This document shows, piece after piece, positions 29,436-38,059 of a DNA stretch of 64,000 nucleotides (position 1 is the first letter of the stretch; every line of letters starts with the position of its first letter). A program made the translations under genes and the position numbers. Source of the stretch: Rhodococcoides kyotonense (GTDB lineage: Bacteria > Actinomycetota > Actinomycetes > Mycobacteriales > Mycobacteriaceae). The stretch is taken from positions 124,001 to 188,000 of the forward strand of contig NZ_FZOW01000010.1 in assembly GCF_900188125.1 (NCBI RefSeq), given 5' to 3'. The notes under the pieces were generated by a model. It ran no database searches, was not told the origin of the DNA, and saw only the letters and a list, made by a program, of their open reading frames with translations.

Positions 29436-30310
29436 ATTCACATGACCCAGGTGAAGTCTCGCTGCAAGCACGCAACGTGACCTTCGACTGGTCGTCCACG
29501 CCACTGCACTGGATGCCCACCGAACCGATCGCATCGCATACCGTCAGCGCTCTGAATCTGCTTCTGCCCGAGGGTGAACGGTGGTTCTGCGCCACGTACA
29601 CCGAGGCGTTGCCGTTGATCGCCGACGCGAAACTACGCGAGGACGTTCTCGGATTCATCGGTCAGGAAGCCATGCACGCGGAGACGCACAACGTCGTGCT
29701 GTACGACTATCTCGACGCGCACGGGGTCGATCCAAGGCCGTTCGCCGCGCACGCCGAGTACATCATGCGGAAGGTGCTCGGACCGCGGCCCGCGTTGTCT
29801 CCCAAGGCACAGAAGCAACAACTGGTCGAGCGGATCGCGATGATCGGTGCCATCGAGCACCTGACGGCATTCCTGGGCGACTACGCGCTGAATTCGCATT
29901 GGGACGAATTGGGCGGCGACGCAACGATGATCGATCTGTACCGGTGGCACGGCGCAGAAGAAGTGGAGCACCGCAACGTAGCTCACGACGTGGCGATGTA
30001 CTTCGGCGTCGGATACGTCCGGCGAAACGTCGCAATGGTCATCGCATTTCTGGGGTTCCTGGTGCTTCTGCTCCGTGGCACGCGGTACATCGTCACGCAA
30101 GATCCGAATCTGAAGAACCGCGGATATGTGGCGCTCTGGCTCGGATGGATGTCCGCCACGCGTCGAGGCGCTCTGCCGTCTCTCGGTAGAATGACGAAAG
30201 GTGTTGCGCGATATCTGAAACCGTCGTACAGCCCCGAGAACGAGGGAAGCACGGCGCAGGCGATCGCCTATCTCGCGAAATCTCCCGCCGCGCGGGCGGC
30301 TCACCGATGA
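29432..30310 (+). CDS. PF10118 'metal-dependent hydrolase' family, ferritin-like
   Basis: 292 residues from GTG 29432, which overlaps the hydrolase stop (GTGA). Helical protein with carboxylate/histidine motifs EAMHAETHNVVLYDYLDAHG near residue 75, MIGAIEHLTAFLGD near 145 and WHGAEEVEHRNVAHDVAMYFG near 180. Three helices each carrying E-x-x-H or E...EH look like a di-iron carboxylate site. The family name is 'predicted metal-dependent hydrolase', but no hydrolase chemistry is evident. A hydrophobic segment near residue 210 (VAMVIAFLGFLVLLLRG) suggests membrane contact. The redox partner next door supports an oxygenase or desaturase role (inference). Confidence 0.85.
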   Translation: MNSHDPGEVSLQARNVTFDWSSTPLHWMPTEPIASHTVSALNLLLPEGERWFCATYTEALPLIADAKLREDVLGFIGQEAMHAETHNVVLYDYLDAHGVDPRPFAAHAEYIMRKVLGPRPALSPKAQKQQLVERIAMIGAIEHLTAFLGDYALNSHWDELGGDATMIDLYRWHGAEEVEHRNVAHDVAMYFGVGYVRRNVAMVIAFLGFLVLLLRGTRYIVTQDPNLKNRGYVALWLGWMSATRRGALPSLGRMTKGVARYLKPSYSPENEGSTAQAIAYLAKSPAARAAHR

Positions 30311-31356
30311 GCTTCACACTACCGGTGCCCGACGCCATGCCCGGCGACCTGTACGGCCGTCGCGAGCGAGATCCGCTGCTTCGTGTGCTGGAGCGACTGA
30401 TGAACGCGCACATGCATTCTCTGCATCTGTGGCATCGCAAGGACGTGGTGGGAGAGCGGAACGACCGGCGGATCTCCGTGACCGTCGTCGGTCGGACGGT
30501 GGAGGCATACGACGAGAACGTCGTCGGTCTCACTTTGGCTGGGGCCGGCGAGTTGCCGTCGTGGCGGCCGGGTGCGCACATCGATGTGGAACTACCGTCG
30601 GGGCGACTGCGGCAGTATTCGCTGTGCGGAGATCCAGCTGACAGCACGAAGTACCGAATTGCGGTGCGTCGCATACCCGACGGCGACGGTGGCTCGATCG
30701 AGATGCACCAGTTGCGCGTCGGGAGCAGGATCACGATTCGAGGCCCGCGCAACGCTTTCGCATTTGCTGTGCCGGGGCATGGGTCGTCGGCCGACCATCT
30801 CCATTTCGTGGCAGGTGGCATCGGAATCACACCGATCCTGCCGATGATGCGGCTTGCCCACCGACTCGATCTGGACTGGTCGATGGTCTACACGGGCCGA
30901 AGTCGAGAGTCGTTGCCGTTCTTGGGCGAACTCGTCGAGTTCGGTGATCGTGTCACCGTCGTGACCGACGATGTCGACGGCCATCCCTCTGCTGCAACAC
31001 TTCTGCGTGGATCGAACGAGAATTCGGCGATCTACGCCTGCGGCCCGATGCCGATGATCGGGGCGTTGAGTCGCGGAGTGGACCCCGGTGCGGAGTTCCA
31101 CTTCGAGCGATTCTCCGCACCGCCGATCGTGAACGGCGTGCAGTTCGACGTCGAGCTGAGTCTCACCGGTCAGCGCATCACGGTCCCTGCTGACAAGTCG
31201 ATCCTGGACGCGGTCAAGCCCTTTCGCCCCAACGTCGCGTATTCCTGCCGTCAGGGATTCTGCGGAACGTGCCGTGTGCCTGCGGCAGGCAGGCCCGACG
31301 GCATGCTCATCTGCACCGAGCGTTCCGACGGCGAAAAAGTCGTGCTCGATCTCTAG
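30307..31356 (+). CDS. Ferredoxin-NAD(P)H reductase with C-terminal [2Fe-2S] domain
   Basis: 349 residues, phthalate-dioxygenase-reductase order. Residues 50-150 are the flavin barrel (RQYSLCGDP near 97), 160-260 the NAD(P) domain (FVAGGIGITPILPMMR, AIYACGPMPMIG), and 265-349 a plant-type ferredoxin with the cluster ligands SCRQGFCGTCR and a final C in LICTERS. The N-terminal 50 residues are extra. Such proteins pass electrons from NAD(P)H to an oxygenase. ATG 30307 overlaps the PF10118 stop by four bases, so the two are co-translated and probably partners. Confidence 0.93.
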   Translation: MSFTLPVPDAMPGDLYGRRERDPLLRVLERLMNAHMHSLHLWHRKDVVGERNDRRISVTVVGRTVEAYDENVVGLTLAGAGELPSWRPGAHIDVELPSGRLRQYSLCGDPADSTKYRIAVRRIPDGDGGSIEMHQLRVGSRITIRGPRNAFAFAVPGHGSSADHLHFVAGGIGITPILPMMRLAHRLDLDWSMVYTGRSRESLPFLGELVEFGDRVTVVTDDVDGHPSAATLLRGSNENSAIYACGPMPMIGALSRGVDPGAEFHFERFSAPPIVNGVQFDVELSLTGQRITVPADKSILDAVKPFRPNVAYSCRQGFCGTCRVPAAGRPDGMLICTERSDGEKVVLDL

Positions 31357-31366
31357 GCGCTACGCG

Positions 31367-31424
31367 CATGTGCACGAAAATACATAGTGGGCTATGGATT
31401 TTCGTGCACATGCCGCGAAGCGGC
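31367..31424. repeat. Composite palindrome element, copy D
   Basis: Arms 31367-31388 and 31391-31412 (start CATGTGCACGAAAATACATA) pair with two mismatches around GG. The hairpin GCCGC-GAA-GCGGC (31412-31424) contains GCGAAGC and ends exactly at the ino1 stop. The element separates convergent reductase and ino1 genes, as copy B does. Confidence 0.88.
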
Positions 31425-32501
31425 CTAAGCGTCGATGATGAACGCTTCGAGCTGCGTACGAGCGACGTCGTCGGGCAACTGCTTCGGCGGGCTCTTCATC
31501 AGGTAGGCCGAGGCCGGGATGACCGGTCCACCGATGCCGCGGTCGAGGGCGATCTTCGCTGCACGCACGGCGTCGATGATGACGCCTGCGGAGTTGGGCG
31601 AATCCCACACTTCGAGCTTGTATTCGAGGTTCAGCGGCACGTCACCGAAGGCGCGGCCTTCGAGGCGGACGTAGGCCCACTTGCGGTCGTCGAGCCAGCC
31701 GACGTGGTCGGACGGTCCGATGTGGACGTCCTTGGTGTTGAACTCGCGCTGCAGGTTCGACGTGACGGCCTGAGTCTTGGAGATCTTCTTCGACTCGAGG
31801 CGCGTGCGCTCGAGCATGTTGAGGAAGTCCATGTTGCCACCGACGTTGAGCTGCATGGTGCGGTCGAGCTGAACTCCGCGGTCCTCGAACAGCTTTGCCA
31901 TGACGCGGTGCGTGATGGTGGCACCGACCTGGCTCTTGATGTCGTCGCCGACGATGGGAACGCCTGCGTCGGTGAACTTCTTGGCCCAGACGGGGTCGCT
32001 GGCGATGAAGACGGGCAGTGCGTTGACGAACGCGACGCCTGCGTCGATTGCTGCCTGCGCGTAGAACTTGTCGGCCTCTTCGGATCCGACGGGCAGGTAC
32101 GAGACGAGGACGTCGACCTTGGCGTCACGCAGTGCCTGTGCGACGTCGACTGCATCGCCGTCGGCTTCGGTGATGGTCTCGCGGTAGTACTTTCCGAGTC
32201 CGTCGAGAGTCGGTCCGCGCAGAACCTGTACGTCCTTGGGTGCGACGTCGGCGATCTTGATGGTGTTGTTCTCGCTCGAGAAGATCGCGTCCGAGAGGTC
32301 GAAGCCGACCTTCTTGGCGTCCACGTCGAAAGCGGCGACGAACTCGACGTCGCGGACGTGGTACTTGCCGAACTTGACGTGCATGAGGCCGGGAACGGTG
32401 ACGTTCTCGTCGGCGTCCTTGTAGTACTCGACACCCTGAACAAGGGAGGAGGCGCAGTTGCCCACACCCACAATGGCTACGCGAATGCTGTTCTCACCCA
32501 T
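31425..32501 (-). CDS. ino1: Myo-inositol-1-phosphate synthase
   Basis: 358 residues, the actinobacterial length. It starts with the NAD-binding turn [20 protein letters not shown] and has [54 protein letters not shown], the catalytic-domain block [31 protein letters not shown] and [12 protein letters not shown]. It converts glucose-6-phosphate to inositol-1-phosphate, the first step to phosphatidylinositol, mannosides and mycothiol. It overlaps the PadR gene by eight bases, the same pairing as Rv0047c-Rv0046c in M. tuberculosis. Confidence 0.97.
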   Translation of the reverse strand: MGENSIRVAIVGVGNCASSLVQGVEYYKDADENVTVPGLMHVKFGKYHVRDVEFVAAFDVDAKKVGFDLSDAIFSSENNTIKIADVAPKDVQVLRGPTLDGLGKYYRETITEADGDAVDVAQALRDAKVDVLVSYLPVGSEEADKFYAQAAIDAGVAFVNALPVFIASDPVWAKKFTDAGVPIVGDDIKSQVGATITHRVMAKLFEDRGVQLDRTMQLNVGGNMDFLNMLERTRLESKKISKTQAVTSNLQREFNTKDVHIGPSDHVGWLDDRKWAYVRLEGRAFGDVPLNLEYKLEVWDSPNSAGVIIDAVRAAKIALDRGIGGPVIPASAYLMKSPPKQLPDDVARTQLEAFIIDA

Positions 32502-33075
32502 GGTCGGGTTCTCCTTCGTTCTTCGAAACGCTTGTCGGATTTTCGGTTACGGACGGTCCTGCCTGCTCCGCTGCGATCACCTCGTTGAGCCAGCGCACTT
32601 CTCGTTCGCTGGACTCGAGGCCGAGTTGGTGGAGCTGACGGGTGTAGCGATCGAGCGTGCCGCTGGCACGATCGACTGCCTCTCGGAGCCCCTCGCGGCG
32701 CTCTTCGACCTGGCGGCGCCTGCCTTCGAGGATGCGCATCCGTGCTTCCGCCGGTGTGCGACTGAAGAAGGCGAGGTGCACGCCGAATCCGTCGTCGGTG
32801 TAGTTCTGCGGTCCGGTGTCTGCCACCAGCTCGGCGAAGCGCTGCTTTCCGAGTGGGGTCAGCTCGTAGACCCGACGAGCACGACGCTTGACGAGCGTGT
32901 CGGGTCCTGCGTCCTCGGCGATGAGTCCGTCCGCTTGGAGACGACGCAGGGCGGGATACAGAGACCCGTACGAGAACGCCCTGAAGGCTCCGAGGAGACC
33001 CGTCAGACGCTTACGAAGCTCGTATCCGTGCATCGGAGCTTCGAGGAGCAAGCCGAGAATTGCGAGCTCGAGCAT
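32494..33075 (-). CDS. PadR-family regulator upstream of ino1
   Basis: 193 residues from ATG 33075 (ATG 33081, two codons longer, is possible). Residues 1-80 form the PadR winged helix ([42 protein letters not shown]). The C-terminal half is helical and would make the dimer contact. GGGGAGG lies at a good distance before ATG 33075. It corresponds to Rv0047c by position. Transcribed with ino1; autoregulation and control of ino1 are likely but not shown. The A+T-rich stretch 33120-33190 upstream (ATGTACATACATA) would suit its operator. Confidence 0.9.
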   Translation of the reverse strand: MLELAILGLLLEAPMHGYELRKRLTGLLGAFRAFSYGSLYPALRRLQADGLIAEDAGPDTLVKRRARRVYELTPLGKQRFAELVADTGPQNYTDDGFGVHLAFFSRTPAEARMRILEGRRRQVEERREGLREAVDRASGTLDRYTRQLHQLGLESSEREVRWLNEVIAAEQAGPSVTENPTSVSKNEGEPDHG

Positions 33076-33199
33076 GCTCATCTCCTCCCCGATGTCGGAA
33101 CCGCACAACCTGATGCGATATCCGAGCATATACACAAAATGTATCGCGCCGATATATGTACATACATAGCGACAAGTTACCTTGTTAAGACATAAAGAC

Positions 33200-34039
33200 C
33201 TAGTTGGTCGCCGGTGACACGTACGTCGAATTTCCCGCGAAATCGGTTTCGACGCGTCCGCCGCGGAGATCGGGAACGTCCACGGAGACCGAAATGCGTT
33301 GTCTTCCTTCGTCATTGTCGATCGTCACCCAATCGGGTGTGCCCTGCGGGGCTCCGACAGTCTCCGGGGCGCCTGCGATGACGCCCGCCACGACGGCAGA
33401 ATCCAGGAGATTCCAGTCGAACGGCACCTGGCCCTCGTCGCGCAGATCCGTGTCTCGATACGGATCGAAACCGCCGTTGACCATGATCCGTTCGACGCGT
33501 CCCTCGGCGTTCAGGCGGTACACGTCCGCACGGTTGTCGTCGTCGACCTGGATGCTCAGTTCCACCACCTCGGAGCTGCCGAAGCGTTCGATGTATCGGG
33601 CTCGGAAGTCGTCGAGTCCTTCCGCCGTGTCGAACACGAACGGCTGCGCCACGATCGGCGTCACGGATTCCGGAAGTGGAATCGAGACCGACGGCGCAGC
33701 CGGAGCGGCGACGGCCTCGGTCGCGTCGTCCCCGTTCGTCCACGCGAACACCACGGCCGCGGCAACGACGACCGCGGCAGCCGAGCCGAGCGCGAGTGTG
33801 ATCGGGGTCCTCGATTTCGACTGTCGCGGAGTAGGTTCCGGAAGGTCGACATCGAGCTGAAGATCGCCGACGAGCGAATGCAGTTCACCGAGCGTGACTG
33901 CCGACCGAGCCGCGTCGGTGCGCGCACGGTGTTCGTCGACGGTCAGCTGGCCCTCGGCATACGCCTGATCGAGCGCCGTCGAGGTCAGTGCGCGGTCGAG
34001 GTCGCGGGCGCGCAGGGATACGTGATCGTTCGAAGCCAC
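33200..34039 (-). CDS. DUF1707-type membrane protein (paralogue of the upstream gene)
   Basis: 279 residues from GTG 34039. Residues 5-60 are a DUF1707 (SHOCT-like) domain: VSLRARDLDRALTST, AYAEGQLTVDEHRARTDAA. One membrane helix follows at about residues 80-100 (ITLALGSAAAVVVAAAVVFA), then an extracytoplasmic part of about 175 residues. The ribosome site AGGA overlaps the stop of the upstream gene, eight bases away. Function unknown. Confidence 0.85.
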   Translation of the reverse strand: MASNDHVSLRARDLDRALTSTALDQAYAEGQLTVDEHRARTDAARSAVTLGELHSLVGDLQLDVDLPEPTPRQSKSRTPITLALGSAAAVVVAAAVVFAWTNGDDATEAVAAPAAPSVSIPLPESVTPIVAQPFVFDTAEGLDDFRARYIERFGSSEVVELSIQVDDDNRADVYRLNAEGRVERIMVNGGFDPYRDTDLRDEGQVPFDWNLLDSAVVAGVIAGAPETVGAPQGTPDWVTIDNDEGRQRISVSVDVPDLRGGRVETDFAGNSTYVSPATN

Positions 34040-34047
34040 CGAATGTC

Positions 34048-34863
34048 CTATTCGCCGAACCGAAATGGAGTGACGTACAAGAAATTGCCCGACGGGTCGA
34101 CGCTCATGGTCCCGCTCTCCTCGTCGGTGTTGTCGGCGCTGATCAGTACTTCGGGACCGTCCGAGTTGCCGCGGATCAGAATGGTGAGATCGTCGACGCG
34201 CGACAGATTCAAGCTCTGTGCCGCTCCGGCGACGACACCCGCGATCTTCTGGAGATCGACCGTGGTCAGATCGACCTGAGGCTCGTCTGCCTCGCGTGAC
34301 CTCGACCACGCGTCGTCGAAATCTTCGAGAACGCCGTCTCTGTAGTCGTACGTGACCTGCTTCTGCGGAACCCCCGGAGCCGGCGCCCGAACGATTCCGT
34401 ACTCGGGAAAAAGCGACAGACTGTCGACGACGGTCGTGCCGGCCTTCTCCTGCACTGCTCGTGCGATGTCCGCCACGACGGCGGGGTTCTGGTAACCCAT
34501 GTCGCCGTACGACGCCGAATCGCCGCCCGTGGCGCACGATCGAATTCCGAACCCGATGGCCACGAGGGCCCCGAGAAGCGGGACGACGACGGCCAGGAAC
34601 CCGATGCGCGACGCGCGGGCCGTCCGGACCGGGTGGGTGGGCTCGATCGGGCCCGAGACGAGCGTCAGCTTCGACGCGTTCTGCAGGTCCTCGATCAAGG
34701 CATGCAGGTCGCCGAGCGTCCCGGCCTCCATGGCCAGGTCGACGCGTGCCCGATGCTCGTCGTCCGACAGCTGGCCGTCGGTGTGTGCCTCGTCGAGTGT
34801 GGCAGCTGCGTCGGCACGATCGACATCTCTCGCTCGCGTGGACGGAGACAGTCGTGTCGGCAC
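34048..34863 (-). CDS. DUF1707-type membrane protein, Rv0048c-like
   Basis: 271 residues. N-terminal DUF1707 (ARDVDRADAAATLDEAHTDG, LSDDEHRARVDLAM), one helix near residues 85-108 (IGFLAVVVPLLGALVAIGFG) and an outer domain with a single CATGG. Sequence layout and position between the PadR gene and the DUF5318 gene match M. tuberculosis Rv0048c. The second copy next to it shares both halves, so this is a tandem duplication. Function unknown. Confidence 0.85.
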   Translation of the reverse strand: MPTRLSPSTRARDVDRADAAATLDEAHTDGQLSDDEHRARVDLAMEAGTLGDLHALIEDLQNASKLTLVSGPIEPTHPVRTARASRIGFLAVVVPLLGALVAIGFGIRSCATGGDSASYGDMGYQNPAVVADIARAVQEKAGTTVVDSLSLFPEYGIVRAPAPGVPQKQVTYDYRDGVLEDFDDAWSRSREADEPQVDLTTVDLQKIAGVVAGAAQSLNLSRVDDLTILIRGNSDGPEVLISADNTDEESGTMSVDPSGNFLYVTPFRFGE

Positions 34864-34950
34864 AGGTGGAGCATAGTTTCAGGGCCGGAGAACGGACAGC
34901 ACCGACGGCGGCCGGCCCGTATGTCCGTGGCCGCACGTACTCTGGTCAGC

Positions 34951-35382
34951 GTGCGACTTCAGCGACAGGTGGTGGACTACGCCCTTCAGCGACGGTCGCT
35001 GCTCGCCGAGGTCTATTCGGGCAGGACCGGCGTCAGCGCCGTGTGCGATGCCGACCCCTATCTTCTGCGTGCAGCCAAGTTCCACGGCCGTGGAAGCGAC
35101 GTGGTCTGCCCGATCTGCCGGAAGGAACAGCTCACGCATGTGTCGTGGGTCTTCGGGGAGAAACTGGGTCCGTTGTCGGGCTCTGCCCGCACGTCGGACG
35201 AATTGGTCCGGCTCGCTGCGACGCAGGAAGAGTTCTCGGTGCATGTCGTCGAGGTGTGTCGATCCTGCAGCTGGAACCATCTGGTCCAGTCGTACGTGAT
35301 GGGTGCAGTCCCTGCTCCCAAGCGGCCGAGGCGGTCGCGCTCGGGATCCCGCCAACCGAACCGTCGAACAGCGAGTGAGTGA
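34951..35382 (+). CDS. DUF5318 protein, Rv0049-like
   Basis: 143 residues from GTG 34951. VRLQRQVVDYALQRRSLLAEVYSG is the family's opening. A zinc-ribbon-like set of cysteines follows (VCPICRKEQL near residue 57 and VCRSCSWN near 104), and the C-terminus is basic (KRPRRSRSGSRQPNRRT). Always next to ponA1 in this order, so a link to cell-wall synthesis is possible, but nothing is known. ATG 34921 would add ten residues; the shorter start fits the family. Confidence 0.88.
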   Translation: MRLQRQVVDYALQRRSLLAEVYSGRTGVSAVCDADPYLLRAAKFHGRGSDVVCPICRKEQLTHVSWVFGEKLGPLSGSARTSDELVRLAATQEEFSVHVVEVCRSCSWNHLVQSYVMGAVPAPKRPRRSRSGSRQPNRRTASE

Positions 35383-35451
35383 CACAATCGCTTCGCTGCG
35401 CAAACCGGTCGGCATACGGATGTGCCTGCCGCAACCACTGGAGACCTGTAC

Positions 35452-38049
35452 GTGAGTAACCCCTACGACAACCAGCCGGGTGGCCACTCCGGAGATCGCG
35501 ACCCCAGGCGACCTTCGGATCCCGGTCGACGTCCAGTGGGCCCTCCCCCCTCAGGTCCCCCTCCCGGCGGTCGGCCGATGCCGCCGCAGCGCCCGTCCGG
35601 TCAGCGTCCCGCAGGGCCACCGCCCATGCGACGCGACGCGCAGGGCAGGCCGCTCCCACCACCGTCACCGCCGCCGCGTCGTGACGCGCAGGGCAGGCCC
35701 TTGCCGCCGCCCGGGCGTTCACCTCAGGGCCCTCCACCCGGACGGCCGCCCGTCTCAGGCCGCGGTCCCGTCGACGGCCCACGCACGTCCCGGGTTGCCG
35801 GCGGCTTCCCGCCTGCTGGGCCGCCCGGGCCGCCCGACGACATACCCCCACGTTCTTCGGGCAGTGAACCGCCCGAGCCGCCCGAGAGAGGTTCCGCCGC
35901 GAAAACGAAGAAGAAGTCCCGCTGGCGTACCGTTCGTCGAACGCTGTACGTCCTCGTCGCACTGGGTCTGATCGTCCCGATCCTTGCGTTCATGGTTGCG
36001 TACACGGTCGAGGACGTCCCACGTCCCGGTGACATCAAGACCAATCAGGTCGCGACCATCCTCGCGTCCGACGGCACCACCGAGCTCGGACGTGTCGTCC
36101 CGCCCGAGGGCAACCGCACGGACGTGACGATCGACCAGATCCCGCTGCACGTGCGCAACTCCGTGTTGTCGGCCGAGGACAGGGACTTCTATTCGAACCC
36201 CGGATTCTCGATCACCGGGTTCGGCCGTGCACTGCGCGACAACGTTCTGGGGCGCGACAGCGCGGGTGGTGGCTCGACCATCACTCAGCAGTACGTCAAG
36301 AATGCGCTCGTCGGGTCCGAGCGGACGCTGACGCGAAAGATGCGCGAGCTCGTCATCTCGTCGAAGATGGCCCGTCAGTGGTCCAAGGACGACATCCTCG
36401 CCGCGTATCTGAACACCATCTACTTCGGGCGCGGTGCATACGGCATCGCAGCCGCGTCGACGGCCTACTTCGGCAAGCCGGTCGATCAGCTGTCCATCGA
36501 AGAGGGTGCCGTGCTCGCGGCCACCATCCAGCAGCCGTCCGGGCTCGATCCCGAGTTCAACCCGGAAGGCGCGCAGTCACGCTGGAACTACGTGCTCGAC
36601 GGCATGGTGTCCCAGGGCAACCTGGATCAGGCTCAGCGCGCGGCGATGCAGTACCCCCAGTGGGTGCCGAGCGCGCAGGCCGACAACAGCGACACCGACA
36701 GCGGGCCGAACGGCTTGATCAAGGCGCAGGTGTTGCGCGAGCTGTCGGCAGCCGGCGTGAGCGAGCAGGATCTCAACACCGAGGGCCTGCAGATCACCAC
36801 CACCATCGACCCCGTCGCGCAGGCGTCGGCCATCGATGCCGTCAACTCGAACCTCGAGGGTGAGCCGTCCGATCTGCGCACGGCCTCGGTGTCCGTCGAC
36901 CCGAGAACCGGTGCGGTCAAGGCCTACTACGGCGGTGCGGACGGGCGCGGTTTCGATTTCGCACAGTCCGGTCTTCAGACGGGTTCGTCGTTCAAGGTGT
37001 TCGGACTCGCTGCCGCACTCGATCAAGGCATTCCGCTGTCGCAGATGTACGACAGTTCGCCGCTGACGGTCAACGGCATCTCGATCGGCAACGTCGAAGG
37101 TGAGTCCTGCGGAACCTGCACCATCGCCGAGGCATTGAAGCGCTCGCTCAACACGAGCTTCTACCGCATGCAGCTTGCGATGGACAACGGACCGCAGTCG
37201 ATCGCGGACATGGCACACAAGCTCGGTGTCGCCGCAGAGATTCCCGGCGTCGGCCCGACGCTCACCGAGGGTGACAACGTCGGCCCCAACAACGGAATCG
37301 TGCTCGGCCAGTACCAGTCTCGCGTCATCGACATGGCTTCGGCGTATGCGACGCTCGCAGCGTCGGGTGTCTATTACACCCCGCACTTCGTGCAGCGCGT
37401 CGTCACCGCAGACGGAACGGTTCTCCTGGACCGGGGCACCGAACCGGGCGAGCAGGTCGTGTCGTCGGCGGTCGCCGACAACGTGACGGCTGCGATGCGG
37501 CCGATCGCCGGATACTCCAACGGCCACAACCTGGCCGGTGGACGTCAGTCGGCAGCGAAGACCGGTACCGCTCAGCTCGGCGACACGGGTGAGAACAAGG
37601 ACGCCTGGATGGTCGGCTACACGCCGTCGCTGTCGACGGCCGTCTGGGTCGGCACCGAACAGGGATTGCCGTTGCAGAACAGCTACGGCGGGTCGATCTA
37701 CGGCTCGGGCATACCGTCGGACATCTGGAAGGACACGATGGACGGCGCACTGGACGGCACGTCAAACGAGACGTTCCCGACGCCGGAGCCGATCGCCGGT
37801 CAGGCCGGTGTGCCTCAGTACACCGCGCCCGCTGCGCCGTCGACAACCGCGACGACGACGGCTCCACCACCGGTGACTCTCCCGATCCCGACCGAGATCT
37901 CGCCTCCCGTGGTCATCACGCCGCGTCAGGTCGAAATTCTCCCCGGCGTGACTATCCCACTTCCGGGTCTCGCACCTGCGCCGACGCCGGAGACCCCGGC
38001 GACGCCGGAGGCCACGCCGGAAGAGATCGAGCCCGAACCGGCCCGGTAG
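35452..38049 (+). CDS. ponA1: Class A penicillin-binding protein (transglycosylase-transpeptidase)
   Basis: 865 residues from GTG 35452 with GGAG nine bases before it. Residues 1-160 are a cytoplasmic proline/arginine tail, then one membrane helix (about 165-187). The GT51 domain shows EDRDFYSNPG near 241 and GGSTITQQYVKN near 280; the transpeptidase has the SxxK serine in TGSSFKVF near 512, SLN near 566 and KTGTAQ near 703. A proline/threonine-rich tail ends the protein. It polymerises and crosslinks peptidoglycan. By position it equals Rv0050. The longer start at 35422 is not needed. Confidence 0.95.
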   Translation: MSNPYDNQPGGHSGDRDPRRPSDPGRRPVGPPPSGPPPGGRPMPPQRPSGQRPAGPPPMRRDAQGRPLPPPSPPPRRDAQGRPLPPPGRSPQGPPPGRPPVSGRGPVDGPRTSRVAGGFPPAGPPGPPDDIPPRSSGSEPPEPPERGSAAKTKKKSRWRTVRRTLYVLVALGLIVPILAFMVAYTVEDVPRPGDIKTNQVATILASDGTTELGRVVPPEGNRTDVTIDQIPLHVRNSVLSAEDRDFYSNPGFSITGFGRALRDNVLGRDSAGGGSTITQQYVKNALVGSERTLTRKMRELVISSKMARQWSKDDILAAYLNTIYFGRGAYGIAAASTAYFGKPVDQLSIEEGAVLAATIQQPSGLDPEFNPEGAQSRWNYVLDGMVSQGNLDQAQRAAMQYPQWVPSAQADNSDTDSGPNGLIKAQVLRELSAAGVSEQDLNTEGLQITTTIDPVAQASAIDAVNSNLEGEPSDLRTASVSVDPRTGAVKAYYGGADGRGFDFAQSGLQTGSSFKVFGLAAALDQGIPLSQMYDSSPLTVNGISIGNVEGESCGTCTIAEALKRSLNTSFYRMQLAMDNGPQSIADMAHKLGVAAEIPGVGPTLTEGDNVGPNNGIVLGQYQSRVIDMASAYATLAASGVYYTPHFVQRVVTADGTVLLDRGTEPGEQVVSSAVADNVTAAMRPIAGYSNGHNLAGGRQSAAKTGTAQLGDTGENKDAWMVGYTPSLSTAVWVGTEQGLPLQNSYGGSIYGSGIPSDIWKDTMDGALDGTSNETFPTPEPIAGQAGVPQYTAPAAPSTTATTTAPPPVTLPIPTEISPPVVITPRQVEILPGVTIPLPGLAPAPTPETPATPEATPEEIEPEPAR

Positions 38050-38059
38050 CCTTCACGGC

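Noticed and set aside
31269..32588. 439-codon plus-strand frame over ino1
   Set aside because: Mirror of ino1, low-complexity Val/Asp/Leu composition.
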